NCBI RefSeq assembly: GCF_040807025.1
Contig: NC_090942.1
Location: 199,324,247-199,388,246, forward strand
Source: Struthio camelus
Lineage: Eukaryota > Chordata > Aves > Struthioniformes > Struthionidae
Direction of reading: 5' to 3'
Length of the DNA: 64,000 bases
Positions within the stretch are counted from its first letter, which is position 1. The number at the start of each line of letters is the position of its first letter. The notes under the pieces are model-generated. The model was not told the DNA's origin. It did not search any database and worked only from the letters and a program-made list of their open reading frames with translations. Below are positions 1-14,100 of this stretch, in pieces. Both the position numbers and the translations under genes were made by a program.

Positions 1-3000
1 TCAACATTTTCCCATTTCCTGCAAGTGTTCTTTTGCAGAGTCCAAAGCAATAAAGAAAATCAAATAGAGCATCTGCTTTGAACTCTTAGGAGAAGCTCAG
101 GCTGTCAAATGACTTCCCAGAGAAAAACAATTCTTCACAACCTCATGGAAGTCAAACTGAAAATAAAAAAACATGCAGCTAAATGTTTATCCCGAGTAAA
201 GCATATTCTCTTCCCCCAAAAGTAGGGCTCATGCTTAAGTGACCTCTTCAGTATCTACTGCAAAATCCAAAGCATCACACAACAAATCTTAAGTTGGAAT
301 TAATCTGTCTATTGACAATAGGAGCAGGATAGATGGCCACTCGAGACTTGGTATCTGACTTTAGATGGCTACAGCTAGGTGTGATCAGTTCTGCTCTGTC
401 TAGCAAAAGCTTTATTAGCCTAACAAGCTTCTAATTACTAGGAAAATTAGTCAAGAAAGTTCAAGATAAAATCTTAAATCCCCGTTACATGCTGTATCCT
501 ACTTATCTGCATAAAAATCGGTTTTAAACCACATCTTTCAACATACTTGTAAACATCACAACTATAGCCAGATGCAGCACGCTTTTCAAAAATATTTCAG
601 TTTGCAGGTGCTTATGTGGTGATTTGCAGAAGTATACTTCAGAAACACCTGACTGATTTGCAGTTATCTGGTTTTGGAGCGTGTATTGTTTCTTCTCGCC
701 TCGTTCCTCAATCAGAGGTACAAAACGTACTTTCAAGAGACCTATCAAAAACTGTATTCTTTGTCTTTCCAGAGGTCAGCATTATCTGAAGTATATTTAG
801 TACAGGCAAGAACTCTAGCATAGAAACCATTACGGCAATATAAAAGTATGTTTGGCAAGCAAAATAAACAGGTGGACTTAATTGGAATCATGTTGGCAGA
901 AAGGTTTTCTCCGTATAACGAGCATCTACACCAGAACTCCTTGCCCGTATAGCTGTAGCAGCAAACATTTTATCTTGCAGGTCTGCCTAAAATCTCGAAT
1001 GTGAGAAGCTCATAACATATTTTTGTTCCAGGTGTTTCTGGTGTGAGATGCTGTTAATACATGGTAGAACAAAATACTGAGCGTTGTGTTTCTGGTTATC
1101 AATGGAAATGGATATACACTTTTTTCGCACAGTTTTTCTCCTGTTCTTCAACTTCACTGTTGATCTGAAGGAAATGAGTGGAAACTTGTTTTACAAAATG
1201 CTAAGCAATATAAGACTATTACTATAAAAGTCACTGATGATAGCAGTAAAGATTTTCAAGTGATTCATTCATCGCTTTGTAGGCTGAAATTTGAGTAGTG
1301 TCACAATTTGTAGTAACATCCTCAAGGATCGTTCTAAACTTCTGATTATGCTGCCAATGTTACAAAACATGTAAGCAGATATCCTGTTTACCAGTGACTA
1401 TGCATCTGCAGGTGCTGAAGGGCATGCATGATTCCAGCTGGAGATAACATCTGATTTAGGAAAGTGGACTCTTCTTTAATCCAGGTATTCTCTTTATAAG
1501 GTAATGGCCAGGTATTATATTTCTGCTTATGTTTTTGGCTAAGGAGAAGAATCCTTATCACAAATCTTTATCTGCAGATCTGGAAATCTATTTATCTGCT
1601 AAAAAGTACTACACCTGCTGGCTGAACTTCAGTAGTAAACTATAAACATTCAAGATGAGCTCCGATGCGAAACTGCAGAGGCCTGTGGAGTTGACTCACA
1701 GCCCTTGCTCTGCTTCACTTCGGTTTGCAAATGCCGTATTTCTGTTGTACAGAGTCGACTTCTCAGGAGACACAAGGAAGGTGAAAAAGATGACAGGCTC
1801 TGATTACATGTTCATCGAGCCAACAGCCACAGTGACTTAAGATGTTACCAACAGAGCAGGTATCTGCCATGCCCTTTTGCTGCAGATCAGCACTGCGCAG
1901 TGGAGGATCACACAGTGCACGTGGACTCACACCTCTGACCTCCGCTGCCAAATCCAGCAGCTTTAAGCAAACTCCGCAGCAGTTTAGGCTAATGTTTGTT
2001 ATATATGTGCTATACCTCTATTCTAATATAAATTCCTCTGAAAACTACTTATCTGCCAGGTTCAGAGTTAAAGATTATGTTTTGCCCCTGAAACAGTTTT
2101 AGTATAAAGAATGAGGTGACTTTCTGCATAGGGGCCCTCAAATCTGTTTATGTCCTGATTTGAAAACCCGCTGGTTTTTTATACATTCAAAATTGGCATC
2201 CTTCTAGGAGAGATCTGTTACCTTGTTTTGTTCATCCACTTACTTGTATTGCTGTATTGTATTGGAAAGACTCACTGCAGTGTTTAATCCATGCCACTAA
2301 ACCTAGTTATTCTTCTGGGTACTTACTTACAAATATATTTTTGTTATTTCTTAAAAGACAAGTGTTAACCCCAGCTTCAGAATAACTGGATTAAGTATAA
2401 CAAGGGCAAGAGGTGCACCAAACTTGATCCTTACTAATGGGCAGGTTAAAAAAATCCAGAATTCTGATCTTGGCACTGAAGTGTCAGCTTGCTTAGTAGA
2501 TTTAAATGTCTGTATATGTACATTTATAGACTCACTTCAAACTACTCCCAAAGTAAGAGAGCAGAAAGCTGGTCCAGTATTATAAATTTATGGGTGTTAG
2601 GAAGCTAACCAAATAGCCTAAAACCCCAGGAGCACTCACTATAAACTGTATTTGCCCATTGGTAAAATGCTTCAGGGAAAGTAATGAGGTGGCCAGGTGG
2701 GACTTCTTTTCTGGTGAAGCACCTGACAACAATTTCTTTTCCTGTAGATGTCAAAAACCTTCGCAGATTTGGGATTTTGAAAAACAGACAAGGCTAGTTA
2801 AAAAGTCTCTTATACAAGCTTTCCTTCAGTCCCTATGCACCACTCTTTCCATTTCACAGCTCTTAAGAGTGAGCATATGCAGCAAAATGTTTCCATCTGA
2901 ATAATTCACCAGCTAAAAGTACTCAAGAAGGGGATGACAACACGTGCCAGGATACTAGATCCAAAGTCAGTTTTCACTAGGCCATTTCAAGGTACTCTTT

Positions 3001-6000
3001 CACTGAGGCCTATTTCCATAGGAAAGTGCCTCTTCCAGTGGAATATAAATCAGTTTAGTGAAAAATGAAGTGTAGTTTTACAAGGGACTTAGTTACTGTT
3101 TGCTTAAAATAATTGGTAAGAAGTGTGTGAAATACTTCAGTTCAAGTAATCATCATTTAACACAATTATAAGCAAATGAAAATAGCCTAAGAACAGAATA
3201 CCTTACTGTCACCCAGCTGATCAACACAACGGATTCCTACTGGGCCGGTGAACACGAATGGGGCTTTTTATTTTTAATCAAGAGAATTTTAAATATAAAT
3301 AGAAATACAGGCAGAATAGAAAGTACCTACTGTTTAAGGAATCATTTTTCATTTTGACATTTTTAAAGAATACTAATGGTCGGCTTAGGATGGTATCTCC
3401 GTAGTCTTTATAATCGCTGTGGCTGGTGGGTATTACATCCCTATTAAAAAACCATAATTGCTACTGTTATCAGCTATTATTTTGGAATAGAACATTTTTC
3501 TGTTTTCCGTTTTTTTATGGAGAGCATATTTTATTGCAAGAAAAAAAAACATGCAATTCAGTTTCTGTTGTCCAAATCTTCCCTAAACTAAAGTAATAAC
3601 AGAAATGGAAAGGCTTAAGAAATCACTTAAGGATACAGTACAATTCTTTCCAAATTGTCATGACAGTTAAATAAAGGGCATTTGATGATGTAGATGTCCA
3701 GCTGTATCCCCTAGCATTTGAAAATCTGTTGATTTGTGTTCCCAGCTCTCAGGATCTTATTGAGAAATACTGTATTTAGTGTTTATCTTCTAATGTCTCT
3801 ATGCCTAGAGTCAGAAGAAAAAGAAACAAATACAACTTCCATGAGAAAGTAAGTTCCTTGTCCTTGTAGTTACAAGAAAAAACCTGAAAGCGTGATCCAG
3901 ACAATATTAAGAAGGAAATAGATTTTCAGATTTAATGTTTTTGAAGAACATTATTTTTAAGCCAATGCTATGATTTTTTAATTTATGTTGTGGAACAGCT
4001 GACACTGTCAATACCAGATTTATTTTTAGCTAATACCTCCATTCTTTGCAAAAAAGAAAGTCAGCTGTGATGTGTAAAGCCTACGAAAACTTTCTCTTTT
4101 TCTCCTCCCCGAAAAACAAGACACAAAAATGAGTCAAGTAGCAGTGCCATTGCCATAAAAGATAACAGGGAGAAGAAAATGTTTGAGGGCTGAGACAATT
4201 TAATATAATCCTATCTATCTGTTGCATTTTCCTTGCAGCTCATAGTTCACTCTGAAAGCAGCTTGTAACAATTTCTATCAGTCCTGTACAGACTGGGGTT
4301 AAAAACAGGCAGAACAAAAACACAGAAAGCATTCCGGCTTATGAAAAGTGCAGGTTATAAAAACATCTTTTCTGTACTTTCACTCTGAAAGACATGACAC
4401 TGGTAATTTAAGGTCCTGTATCATTTGCTTTGCAGTTCTCAAGCCTTCATACAAAATTTCCATTTGATCAGCAATGATTATGCTGATGGTGCAGATTATA
4501 GGAAAGAGGAAGAATAAAGATTCTTGCCCATAAAATAAAGATGTGCCTAATCTATGCCTTTTATTGACAAATCTGTAAGAATATAGCTGAAAAATATACC
4601 ACATTTCCTGTGCAATACTTTCAGACTCATTTTCAGTAATTTGTCACCACTGCCCTGTAAGACCAATTTTTCAAGGGAAGAAAATTTTTCAGTGCCAAGA
4701 CTAAACCAGAAAATAATCTAGATTTTTAGAAAAAATCAGCTTCACCTATTGATCTCATCTAAGGTATGATAAGCCTCTCAAGGAGACGCAAATTTTCAAG
4801 AATGGCTTTTGAATGGTTGTAAGCTATTGACTCCTTTAAGATAAAGCATGTTTCGTGGTCATGAGGTGCTACGCAACAGGACAACTGAACCCATAAAAAT
4901 TCCATGAATTACAACTCACTCATTGGCTACTCTGCTGCAAGTCTGTGGTTTTCTGGAAATGCCTATACAATGTGCCCCTTTTGTACAGTTTTAAACCGTT
5001 GCACTTGTATGTGCAGATAATTGGTAGCATTTTTAGGTTTATTTAAGGGAAAGCCTTAGCTGCAGGATCCAGGAATGTTTTTCAAGTCCAGGTGCATAGC
5101 AGTCACATCCTGACCCTGTACTGGGGTGACCACCATCGCCTCCTGACAAACCCTGGCCAAAAGGCACCATCACATCTCTCTGCCAGTCCCTGACTTTTAT
5201 GGTGGGCGATCCAGATCTCTCAGCATACCTCTCTCACCACAGTATAGCATAGCTTTAGGAAACCACCTCAATTTTAAAAAGTGACTTACAACTCTTAATT
5301 ACCCATGGGCCTAGTATCATTCTGTGTACCTGCTGGACTAGTAACGGCAGGATTTAAAACGCACCCGACCGGCTTCCCTTCTTTACCACAATTGCAGTGA
5401 CTGTTTTTCAGAACACGAGGGTGGCGCTTCAGGACGTGGGATAGACAAGAGAAGGCTGGGAGGGGAGCTAAGAGCACAGGTTGCACATACATTGGTATGA
5501 CTCAAAAATCTGGCTGACCATGCGATTTGGTTTCGAAATCCCAAAGATGGAATCTGTTCCAGTGAAAGGATTTTTTTCCCCTCTTGAAAGCTTATAATCT
5601 TATCGCTTTTAGGGAATTGCCATGGTGTTTGTACCATGCAAAACATACATAAAACCTTTTTATCTAAATGTGTGTACCGCACTCACTGCTATGAGAAAGG
5701 TAAGGAGTCTAAAGGACAAACAAAAACACCAGTTGTGGATTGCATATAAAAAAGTTTAGATATATCTTAACAAATTGAGGGAAACAAACCAACCTTCCAC
5801 CCAGCAGCTCTGTCTCTCCAGCCAGGATCCTAATTCCCAGTATAAGTACTGAAGTGGAATTGGCCTGAATTTCAGAAGGGTGGCTTGTGCAATTCACAGC
5901 CACAAATTCTGTAAAGTCAGAAGTCTGTAACAGCTTTGCAGATTAAGCCACTTGCCCTTAAATGCCTAAATGGAGGTTTAGCAACCTACCTTGGTGAAAC

Positions 6001-9000
6001 CAATTTGGAAGGTGTCCTTTATATACCAAGGACAAATGCTACCCCATTTTCAGGGAGGGACAGGCTGGGACAGCAAGGTCCTGAAGCTCCTGCTCACCAC
6101 GACCTCGAGCGCACGAGGCAGCTTGTATGCGGCCGTGTGCCTTCTCCGTGGCACGGCGTCGCCTGTGCATGGTGAAGGGCTGCGGGAAGCAGATCAGCAC
6201 GTCTAGGTATTTCAGTAGCTGAGTCAGGCCACCTGGCCCACAAAGCTGCTCTGGTAAGATCTCAGCCACAATCCTGGCCTTGCAATTGGCAAAGAAAATA
6301 TCTGCGTTCATATCTGTTAGTGGCTATTAAAACTATGCAAAATTAATTTGGGAAGGAGCTTTCTGAGCTTTCGCAAAGATACTAAAGAGCATATTAAAGA
6401 CACATAGGTTTCCAAGCATACTAATTTCTGCTGTCTTTGGGCCTTTCAGGTTTGTTTCTTCCTTGCCCCATGACTTCCCTGACACCAGAAGTTTCCTACG
6501 CATTGTCCAAGTGGAACAGAGACTGTCTCTTAGCTTCGAACTTTGATTTGTGGTAGCAGAGGTAGTGGGGGGATTTTAAGCTCAGAACACTTCTGAGTTT
6601 TTCCAGATGTAATAAAAACGGAGAATGTTAACTCCAGTTAACAAAAACATAACAAAGTTACGGTTACAATCATTCAGGTATGAAAGTGCCACTGCTGTTC
6701 TTGGAATGTCAAATTGTTCATGCTCAGCTACTTTAACTTAGTATGACAGATAGATTAACTGATAGATTAATTGAGCTATTAAACATGTCGTGGCACAAAG
6801 TAGGGTGTAACCAACACTGAAAGAGCCTTTTGCAAGCTGAGAGTTGCTTTGAGCACAAACCAGAGTTAATGCCGTCCAAACTCTGTTGGGTTTTACAGTG
6901 AGGAGGATTTCAGATGAATTTACAGTTAAAGCAAATAATAGGATAAGGAGAGGAAATTGAATGCTTTGGTGCCAAATTAATCAGAAGATGCCTGAATATC
7001 TGGTTACAACTTCATTAATCGTTTATGAACATGCTTCAGTTACAGCAGCAGTTGGAAGTGTTTTTAGAGATACGTTTGTAGTTTTTATGAGCATGCTGAA
7101 ATGTTAAAAATAGGTCATAGGTTTTGGGTTCCATTAATCAGACTCTTTTTGTTTTCACATCTGTTTGTAGGTACTTTAATTTTCCTTTTTACTTTAATTA
7201 GAACCCATAGCAGTGGAAATTACCAGTCTAGACGAACCAGCAGTTTGATTTAAAAAGGAGAGTCTATATGAGGAGCCTATTCTTCCCTTTCTGTCTATGT
7301 GAAGTTTACTGGTACAACTAATTCAAGAATGGTTGGATTATATGTATTTGTTTTCCCAGCTAGCAAATTGGAGAAAACAAGATAGATTGTTTATATATTA
7401 TGAAAAAATATGGAAGTTATGTTTAATTAGCTTCCCATGGACACAATTAAAGAGGAAAGGTTAATTTATCTGCCAAAGAAAAGTAAGCACTTTCACGTTT
7501 ACAATAGGAAAAAGTAGGAGATATTATTAAGAGAAGAAAATTAAGGCCACATCATCCCTTCTGCTACAAGATCCGGATGAGACAAAACAACTGGAAAGTC
7601 CACCAAAATTGCATCGTGGTCATCAAAAGGAAGAGAATCAGCATGGTGTGTGGCTCCTCTCTGATTGTACTGGCACTGCAGGAGCCAATACCAGTGAACA
7701 GCGGGGAACTGTACTGCCTAAGTTAGATGTGGGTGAATTCTGTCTACTTCCGTTGCCCTCAACACCCCACTTTCTGAATGCACATCTACACTGTAAACAG
7801 AGTCAAGGAAATGTGCAATTCATAGAAGCGCTATAAATAAACTCTGATGGAAAGTACGTTATGGCTACACGCTGCTGTTGGCTCTGCAGATTCAATCAAT
7901 GTTGGAGAGAAGGAACTTCATGCTTAATTCAGTCTAATCTCTACTACTGGGATTCCAATGATGTTACTGTGAGATTTAGTGGAAGATCATGACTGCACAC
8001 AATAACTGTGGGCATAATTAAGCTTGCAGAACCTTTCTTCTGACTGTTGTTAATGTGCAAGAAACCATGAGCTCAGACAGGTGAGCAGATGTCTATGTTT
8101 GGTTTGCAGGATAAGCCATTAGAAGAAAAGACAATCATGTCATAGTAAACTGAACACAATTAACAAGCATTTAGGAACAGCAGACATTTTTTCCAGATAA
8201 ATTTCTGAGAGCAGAAAAGGGCTACAATAGCAAAGCCACATGATTTAGAAATTCTCTAGGGAGCAAAATGTGAGAAAGAGGGTTCTTTTTGCTACTCCTC
8301 AGTAAATGATGTGAAAGTGAGCAATTTTCAGATCTCGGTGCAGTGTGGAAATGAGGAAACTGAGCGATGCTGGTTCATACATCACATGAGTTACAATCTC
8401 TCGGTATTCTATAGCATATCTTGCTTGATTGGCAGCTTCTGTTTCTGTACTTTTGCCCCACCATGATCTTAATGAACGTGAATGCTTTAAGCGTGACAGT
8501 AGGGCTAGTCTCTTCTTGCTTGACTCTGCTCCGTTTGTGGGTCAGGCTTTCACGCAATAGGCTCAAACCTTTTGTAAAGAAATGGGAAAGGAAGCACCAA
8601 GACTTTTCTATTTAACATGATGTGATCCCAAACATTTTCTGAGTAAAGTATCTAGAGCTGCGATTCTTGGTGAGAAGTGCAAAACTGCAATATTTTGGGT
8701 ACATGTGCAGTGAGTGGGTTAAAATCTATGCTCTTTCTGTACATCCTTTCTGTAAAGTGTTTGGAGATAATGAGGGGAAAATGCTTAGTAGAAGCTAATA
8801 TTTTCTGTCTGTCAATAACAGTAGAACCATAAAATGAACCGAGTGAAGGAACCTTGTGCCCAGAACTGAAGGCTTCTTCCAGCAATGTCAGTATTTTGAA
8901 TACAAGATTTATCTTTCCTTTACTCCTTTGGGGTCTCTTGTGTCCTGTAATTAGTTCTCAAATTATTGGTACTTTTGTTTAACTCACTTATTGGCTCCAT

Positions 9001-10087
9001 TTATCCTACTGACCTCCAAAACTGCCTTTTAAATAAACAATATCCTTCCAGGAGCAAAAGACTTTACCTATCCATCGAGCTGCTTCTTCCCCAGAACTAA
9101 CTGCCATCCTAAGTGTATTTGTTTCATTTCAGATAATAGCTCTGCTGATTGTTAGCAGAGAGAACTAACTATTCAGAACAGAAAGACTAAAACAAGCTGA
9201 TTTTAAAAAGATATAGCTCATCCCAAAAGAGTCCTTCCCTTAGATTTGCAGTTAGAGTACTTATGGAGTCAAGAGTTGCTCGATTCCAGAGGGAGATCCA
9301 GTATCTAAACTTGCTGCCTATAAAGGGTAGGACAAAGGTCTTACTGTCTTTCACGGTTTGGCATTGGACCTTCAGGACTGAATGTCTGGGCAAGCTTCCA
9401 TGGAAGGCGCTTGAAGTGGGATTCAGGTATTGACTAAGAAAAAGTGTAGGGGTCTGTATGTGAGCTAGGTATGTCAGTGGCGATCGACTTGGTAGTGTCA
9501 GCACAGTCTAGAGACTGATTCAGCTGACCACATGGAGGTGCCTACTAGGCTCTCTGGACTATATTGACTGGGGCTCAACTCAGTTGCCCGAAAGAAAGCA
9601 TCCAGTGCTGTTTGAGTTACCCAGAGCATCCCAGTTAGCGTCTTACTGCCCCTGCAGAAGGATTAGATGCGCTGTGCCCCTCTGCCAGCCCCACACAGGT
9701 GCCACACATCCTACAAATCCTACCTTTAAACCACTGCATTGAGCCCAAGATCTCTATTGATAATGGTGACAGGAGCAGTGCACCATCACTCCCTTTGAAG
9801 TCAATGGCAACTTTAGTGTAGATCACCCTTAATTAACCCTCAATTCTTCATATCACTGTTGAGATCAAAAAAGAACTAATATTATCAGTGCTTATTGCTA
9901 ACAACAAGAGCATGCATGAAAGAACCATTAAAACGTAGGGGAGCTATTTGAGTTACTGGGGAGCTGGTCTCGCTCATCCCTCAGCCACAGGAATGCCAGG
10001 GTCAGCGACGCTAATGCCACACCTGACAGGCGCTTGTTGAGCCTGTCGAGCCGCAATCTGCTACCTAAAATCTCCTAGACAATCTAT
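1..10087. other. Intergenic, AT-rich, no gene recognised
   Basis: Short open frames only (at most 105 codons), none resembling a known protein or flanked by convincing splice sites. TTATCTGC words recur (for example about 503, 1567, 1597 and 2049), which are GATA-type motifs at unremarkable density. The part at 6860-7450 is AT-rich with many TAAT/ATTA words and looks less decayed than its surroundings. Confidence 0.7.
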
Positions 10088-11139
10088 TGCAATGTGTCTT
10101 TATTATCCTGTTAGAAAATTTTCCCGGTGTCTAACCCTGTGCAGTACAAAAGCCTTTTCTGTATTTAAAGACTGTTCTTCTTTCCACCCTTTGTTTGTCT
10201 ATTCTTTAGCTAAATACTCTCCTTCTTTCACTCTTTCTTTAGGGGCCATCTTTTCTAGAATCTTTTCTCGCTATCCATTTTGATCATATTGTATCACATT
10301 AATTTTAATGTCAAATTTAAATAATTCAGCATAACATTCCAGCTGAGGCCTTTCCAGAGTTGTGAAAGGCATTGAGGCTTCACGTATCTTCCAGGATACC
10401 CTTCTGTTTGTAAAGCTTAACATTAGACTGTTTTCACCACAGCAAGACAATGTTGACTCACGTTCAGCTTATGATCCACTGTAGCCCTTGGAAACTTTTT
10501 AGAGGAACTGCTATCGAACCAGCTTTTTCCTCATCCCGTATTTGCGCAGTTGAGCATTTCTGTCCTCAGTTTTGTACCTTTGTACTTGTACCTAGCAAAT
10601 TTCACCAATTTTTATTTAGACCATTACTCCACTCTTCCAAATTGTTTCAAATTGCTAATCTGCCTTCAGCCTGCTTGGAGGCTCCTCCTGGCATTTTGTT
10701 CTGTGTTCTGCCATTGGGTTACTAATGAAAGCATATGATGGATTTATATTCAGGACAGGTCACTGGAGTATTCCAATCAATATATCCACTCATTTGGTCA
10801 GTTAAACGTTTATAATTATAGTCTCATACATGATCTAATTATTTTTGCACTGTTTAGACATATTTCATTTAGTCCATATTTCTCTTTTTTGCTTATGAAA
10901 ACATCATGTAAAACAGTTGAAAGCTTACTAAAATCTAGATACATAACTTCTATTTCTTTTCCATTACTCACAAGGCCCAGAAGAGATGTGGGTTAATTTG
11001 ATAGTTTATTCTTGGCAAATGCGTTCTGGCTGTTACTCATTTTCACGCTTACAAATTCTTTATTTCTTCTAGAATTTTTCCAGAAATTGAAGTTAAAACA
11101 ACCATCATATAATTCACTAGCCATTCTTTTTTTTTTTTT
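10088..11139 (-). mobile_element. Old antisense CR1-type LINE remnant
   Basis: Diverged but collinear CR1 landmarks appear in antisense order. These are a TATTTAAAGACTGTTCTTC segment, TTTAGCTAAATACTCTCC, CATTCCAGCTGAGGCCTTTC, GAAAGCTTACTAAAATCTAG and TCTAGAATTTTTCCAGAAAT. The element is riddled with substitutions and indels, with no long open frame, and is much older than the copies at 16 and 24 kb. The right edge abuts a T13 run at 11127-11139. Confidence 0.7.
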
Positions 11140-14100
11140 CTGTCAGTAAGAAACCTGGATAAATCAGGAGCTACCCTGCTGAAAGAATAGAAATGTTCTA
11201 TTATAAACCTGTGTAAGGTTCAGGAGAGCCAAGGCTATTTGCTGGTTGTGCAGCCCTGTCATAATTGCAGATACTGAAAAAATTCAGATAAAAAGTAATT
11301 TACTCATAAAAAAGTAATCTGGAATATTTGCAAGAAGCAGAAGTATAAAAGAGTTTGCTGTTTAATTTGTTGGGAGCAATAAGAGCTCCCAATAATGTAA
11401 GCTCAGCTGGCTCTCCTTCTTCTAGGGCTTTGAAAGTTCCTGGAGTGTTTGTGATAGGATCGATGTAAGCACAAAGTCCTGGAAGAGCCAAACACAATTA
11501 GAGTTTCTTTGCTAAGCATGTTGCATCACATAATCCTCCAGTTAAAAACCCACATAATTTTGTTCACAGGGATTTTAAAATGTACCAACAATACAGCAAC
11601 TGCTAGAATTACTCTATGAATTACTATATGAAGTGAGTTGGGTCTGTACAAAAATAGCAGCTGCAACGCACGATGGTTCTTGAGACAGATACGTTCCAAG
11701 TCTGTGTGAAGTATGAGAGGTTGGGGTTTTTTTTCTGTAACTTGGTTAGATACACTGTCTTTTACAGTTTCCATCAACTTGAGAAAAATGGCTCAAATTT
11801 CATTACCAAGCGGGTGAGCCCTTGGGAGAAATGTGCAGACCTTTGCACAGCACGTTCTCATTCTGACTGAGGCCATCGGAGTTACTGGTGTAGTAGGGAG
11901 CCAAAGCCCTGGCCCCGTTCAAGGGGCTTTACAATACTCTGCTTGGCCAGCACAGCCTTGCAGTTGTCCTCATTCTCTAGCAGAAGGTTTCTTTCTCATA
12001 ATAAAATAATTCAGTTGTGCAGGTTTATTCCTGACCTTTTATATAGGCCACTTAATATCTGGGGGTGGTGGTTTGATACTGACATAAATACTTCCTTCTG
12101 ATTGTGGCAGATGTGGCTGCAGTGAGAGTGATTTGGAGGGGAAGGAGAGCTGTGCAAGAGCAGAAAGCTTGCACTGCTGTGCAGGGTGGCTGAAAGCGCA
12201 GCTTGTCGTCACTGTGCTCTCCCCCTGCCCTCTGGGGCCGTGAGCAGCTGAATGCAGCGGACCAGAAATGAATGCTTTCACACTGGGGTCCAATCCTGCA
12301 GTCAGAAAGCCCATGCTTCAAGGATTGGGGATCCTCATAGTAACTTTTAATATAACCTGAACCTTGCTGGGCAGGCCCTTTAACACAGCCTGGAGTCTGG
12401 GCCCATGCTAGTAAATACATATAATGCTGCAAATTCCAGCTTGGAAAGATCTGTGAGAGAGATGTATCTGTAGTAATTTTTCATAAGGGAAAACTAAGGG
12501 AATCATGTTTTCCAGCTCTGGCACTTCTTGTGTGGGTAGGTCTGCAGCAGCTTGTGCCAACGTACCAACCTTGGAGAGTTTTCACTGCTTGACAACATGT
12601 TGAATCTTTTTGCAGATGCATGCAAGAGAGGACAGTTTCTTTGTATATTCAGGAAGATTTTAGTTATACTGAATATTAAAAAACATGGACTTACATGCTT
12701 ATCATTCTATGCCCAGCTTTATAAAAAATCACAGAAGAAAAAATGTTTGGAAATGGAGAAAAATGTTGTCACTTTTTTCAGGCCACAGGAATTTGTCACC
12801 ATGGAGACCTCCCGCTTTCTTTGAGAATGACTGAGATCTTATGGATGGAACATATGTGATAAAAGCAAAACACTATCACCAAGAATTTGTATTAAGCATT
12901 TTAAAAAGAGACGTCTGAGCACCAACCAAGGTCCGCAGACTGTTCATGCAAGAGATATGCTTCCACTTTTTTCCTGAAGAGCTTTTTCTTTCTTATGGGA
13001 AGTAACTAAAGGTTTTATTTCTAAAGCTGGCTAGATTTTAAGGAAATTGTGATACATACGGCTGAAGGCAGAAGGACTTCACTATTATGTTGTGTTTTTA
13101 TACAATGAAGTACTCTTTCTAAGACGTAAAGTAGCTAGGTTTTAAGGGCATAATGAAGTAAAACTGCTTGAAAAGCTTGTTCCTGATTTTAGTATCAATT
13201 ACTTAATTGATTTTGTCTAAAAACAACCAAGTACAGTGTGAGATTGAGCCAAAAGCATGAACTTTTTGTCAGCAAATCCCTGGGCTGCCTGTATAGCAGC
13301 TTTAACTGTGAAGCAAGGGTGAAGTTGGGGTGTGCCAAGTTCAGATCCATTTTGGGGACTGCATTTCTGGAGTAGTGCTGTTACAGCTGGGGTAACACTG
13401 GGACTACGGGAGCACCTATGGGGGGGAAAAAAAAACCCCGTGCTTCGTATGGCATATCAGACTATATCATCCCACTTCAGTCACTGCTCAGCCTTCATGA
13501 GAGTGTTTGTGAGTGAACATGGAAGGTATTGCAATAACAACCCAGGAGGCCAAACCAAATCAGTCCAAAACAGACTTCCTCACGAGCTTGTCTTTCTGAT
13601 ATGCCTCACATCTGACTTTCTGGTCTGTGCCTGACTTACAGTTGAGCCCTCAAGTTCATTATTTCTCTGACCACTTTTGCTGCAATGCCAAGCTAGGGCT
13701 CAGCTCTGTCAATGTCAGTAGAACTGCAGGGGAGTGAGGAGCTTCTGGAGGTGAATGTAGGTAGAGTGCTGCACGATTAAGGGCAGAAAAGAGCCTGCTG
13801 TACCTTCCAGCTCAGAACTGTGGCTCTTAAAAGAAGAACAGAGGTGCTAGTGGGATACTCAGCAAGTGAAAACAAACACATATTGTTCTATAAACAGACC
13901 CCTGATGGGGAAGGAACATGTGGATTTGTGTATGGGTGGGGAGGGAGAGAAAAAAGGGGTCGGGTCCCACATTATTGCATTGATTAGAATAGCAATTTGG
14001 TTCAAAGACATGTAAATCTGATTTAGACAGAATGAATCAAAACTACTGCAGCCATATGACGACAGGAGGTATAGGAAGAGTACCTTCTCACCCTTGCAAA

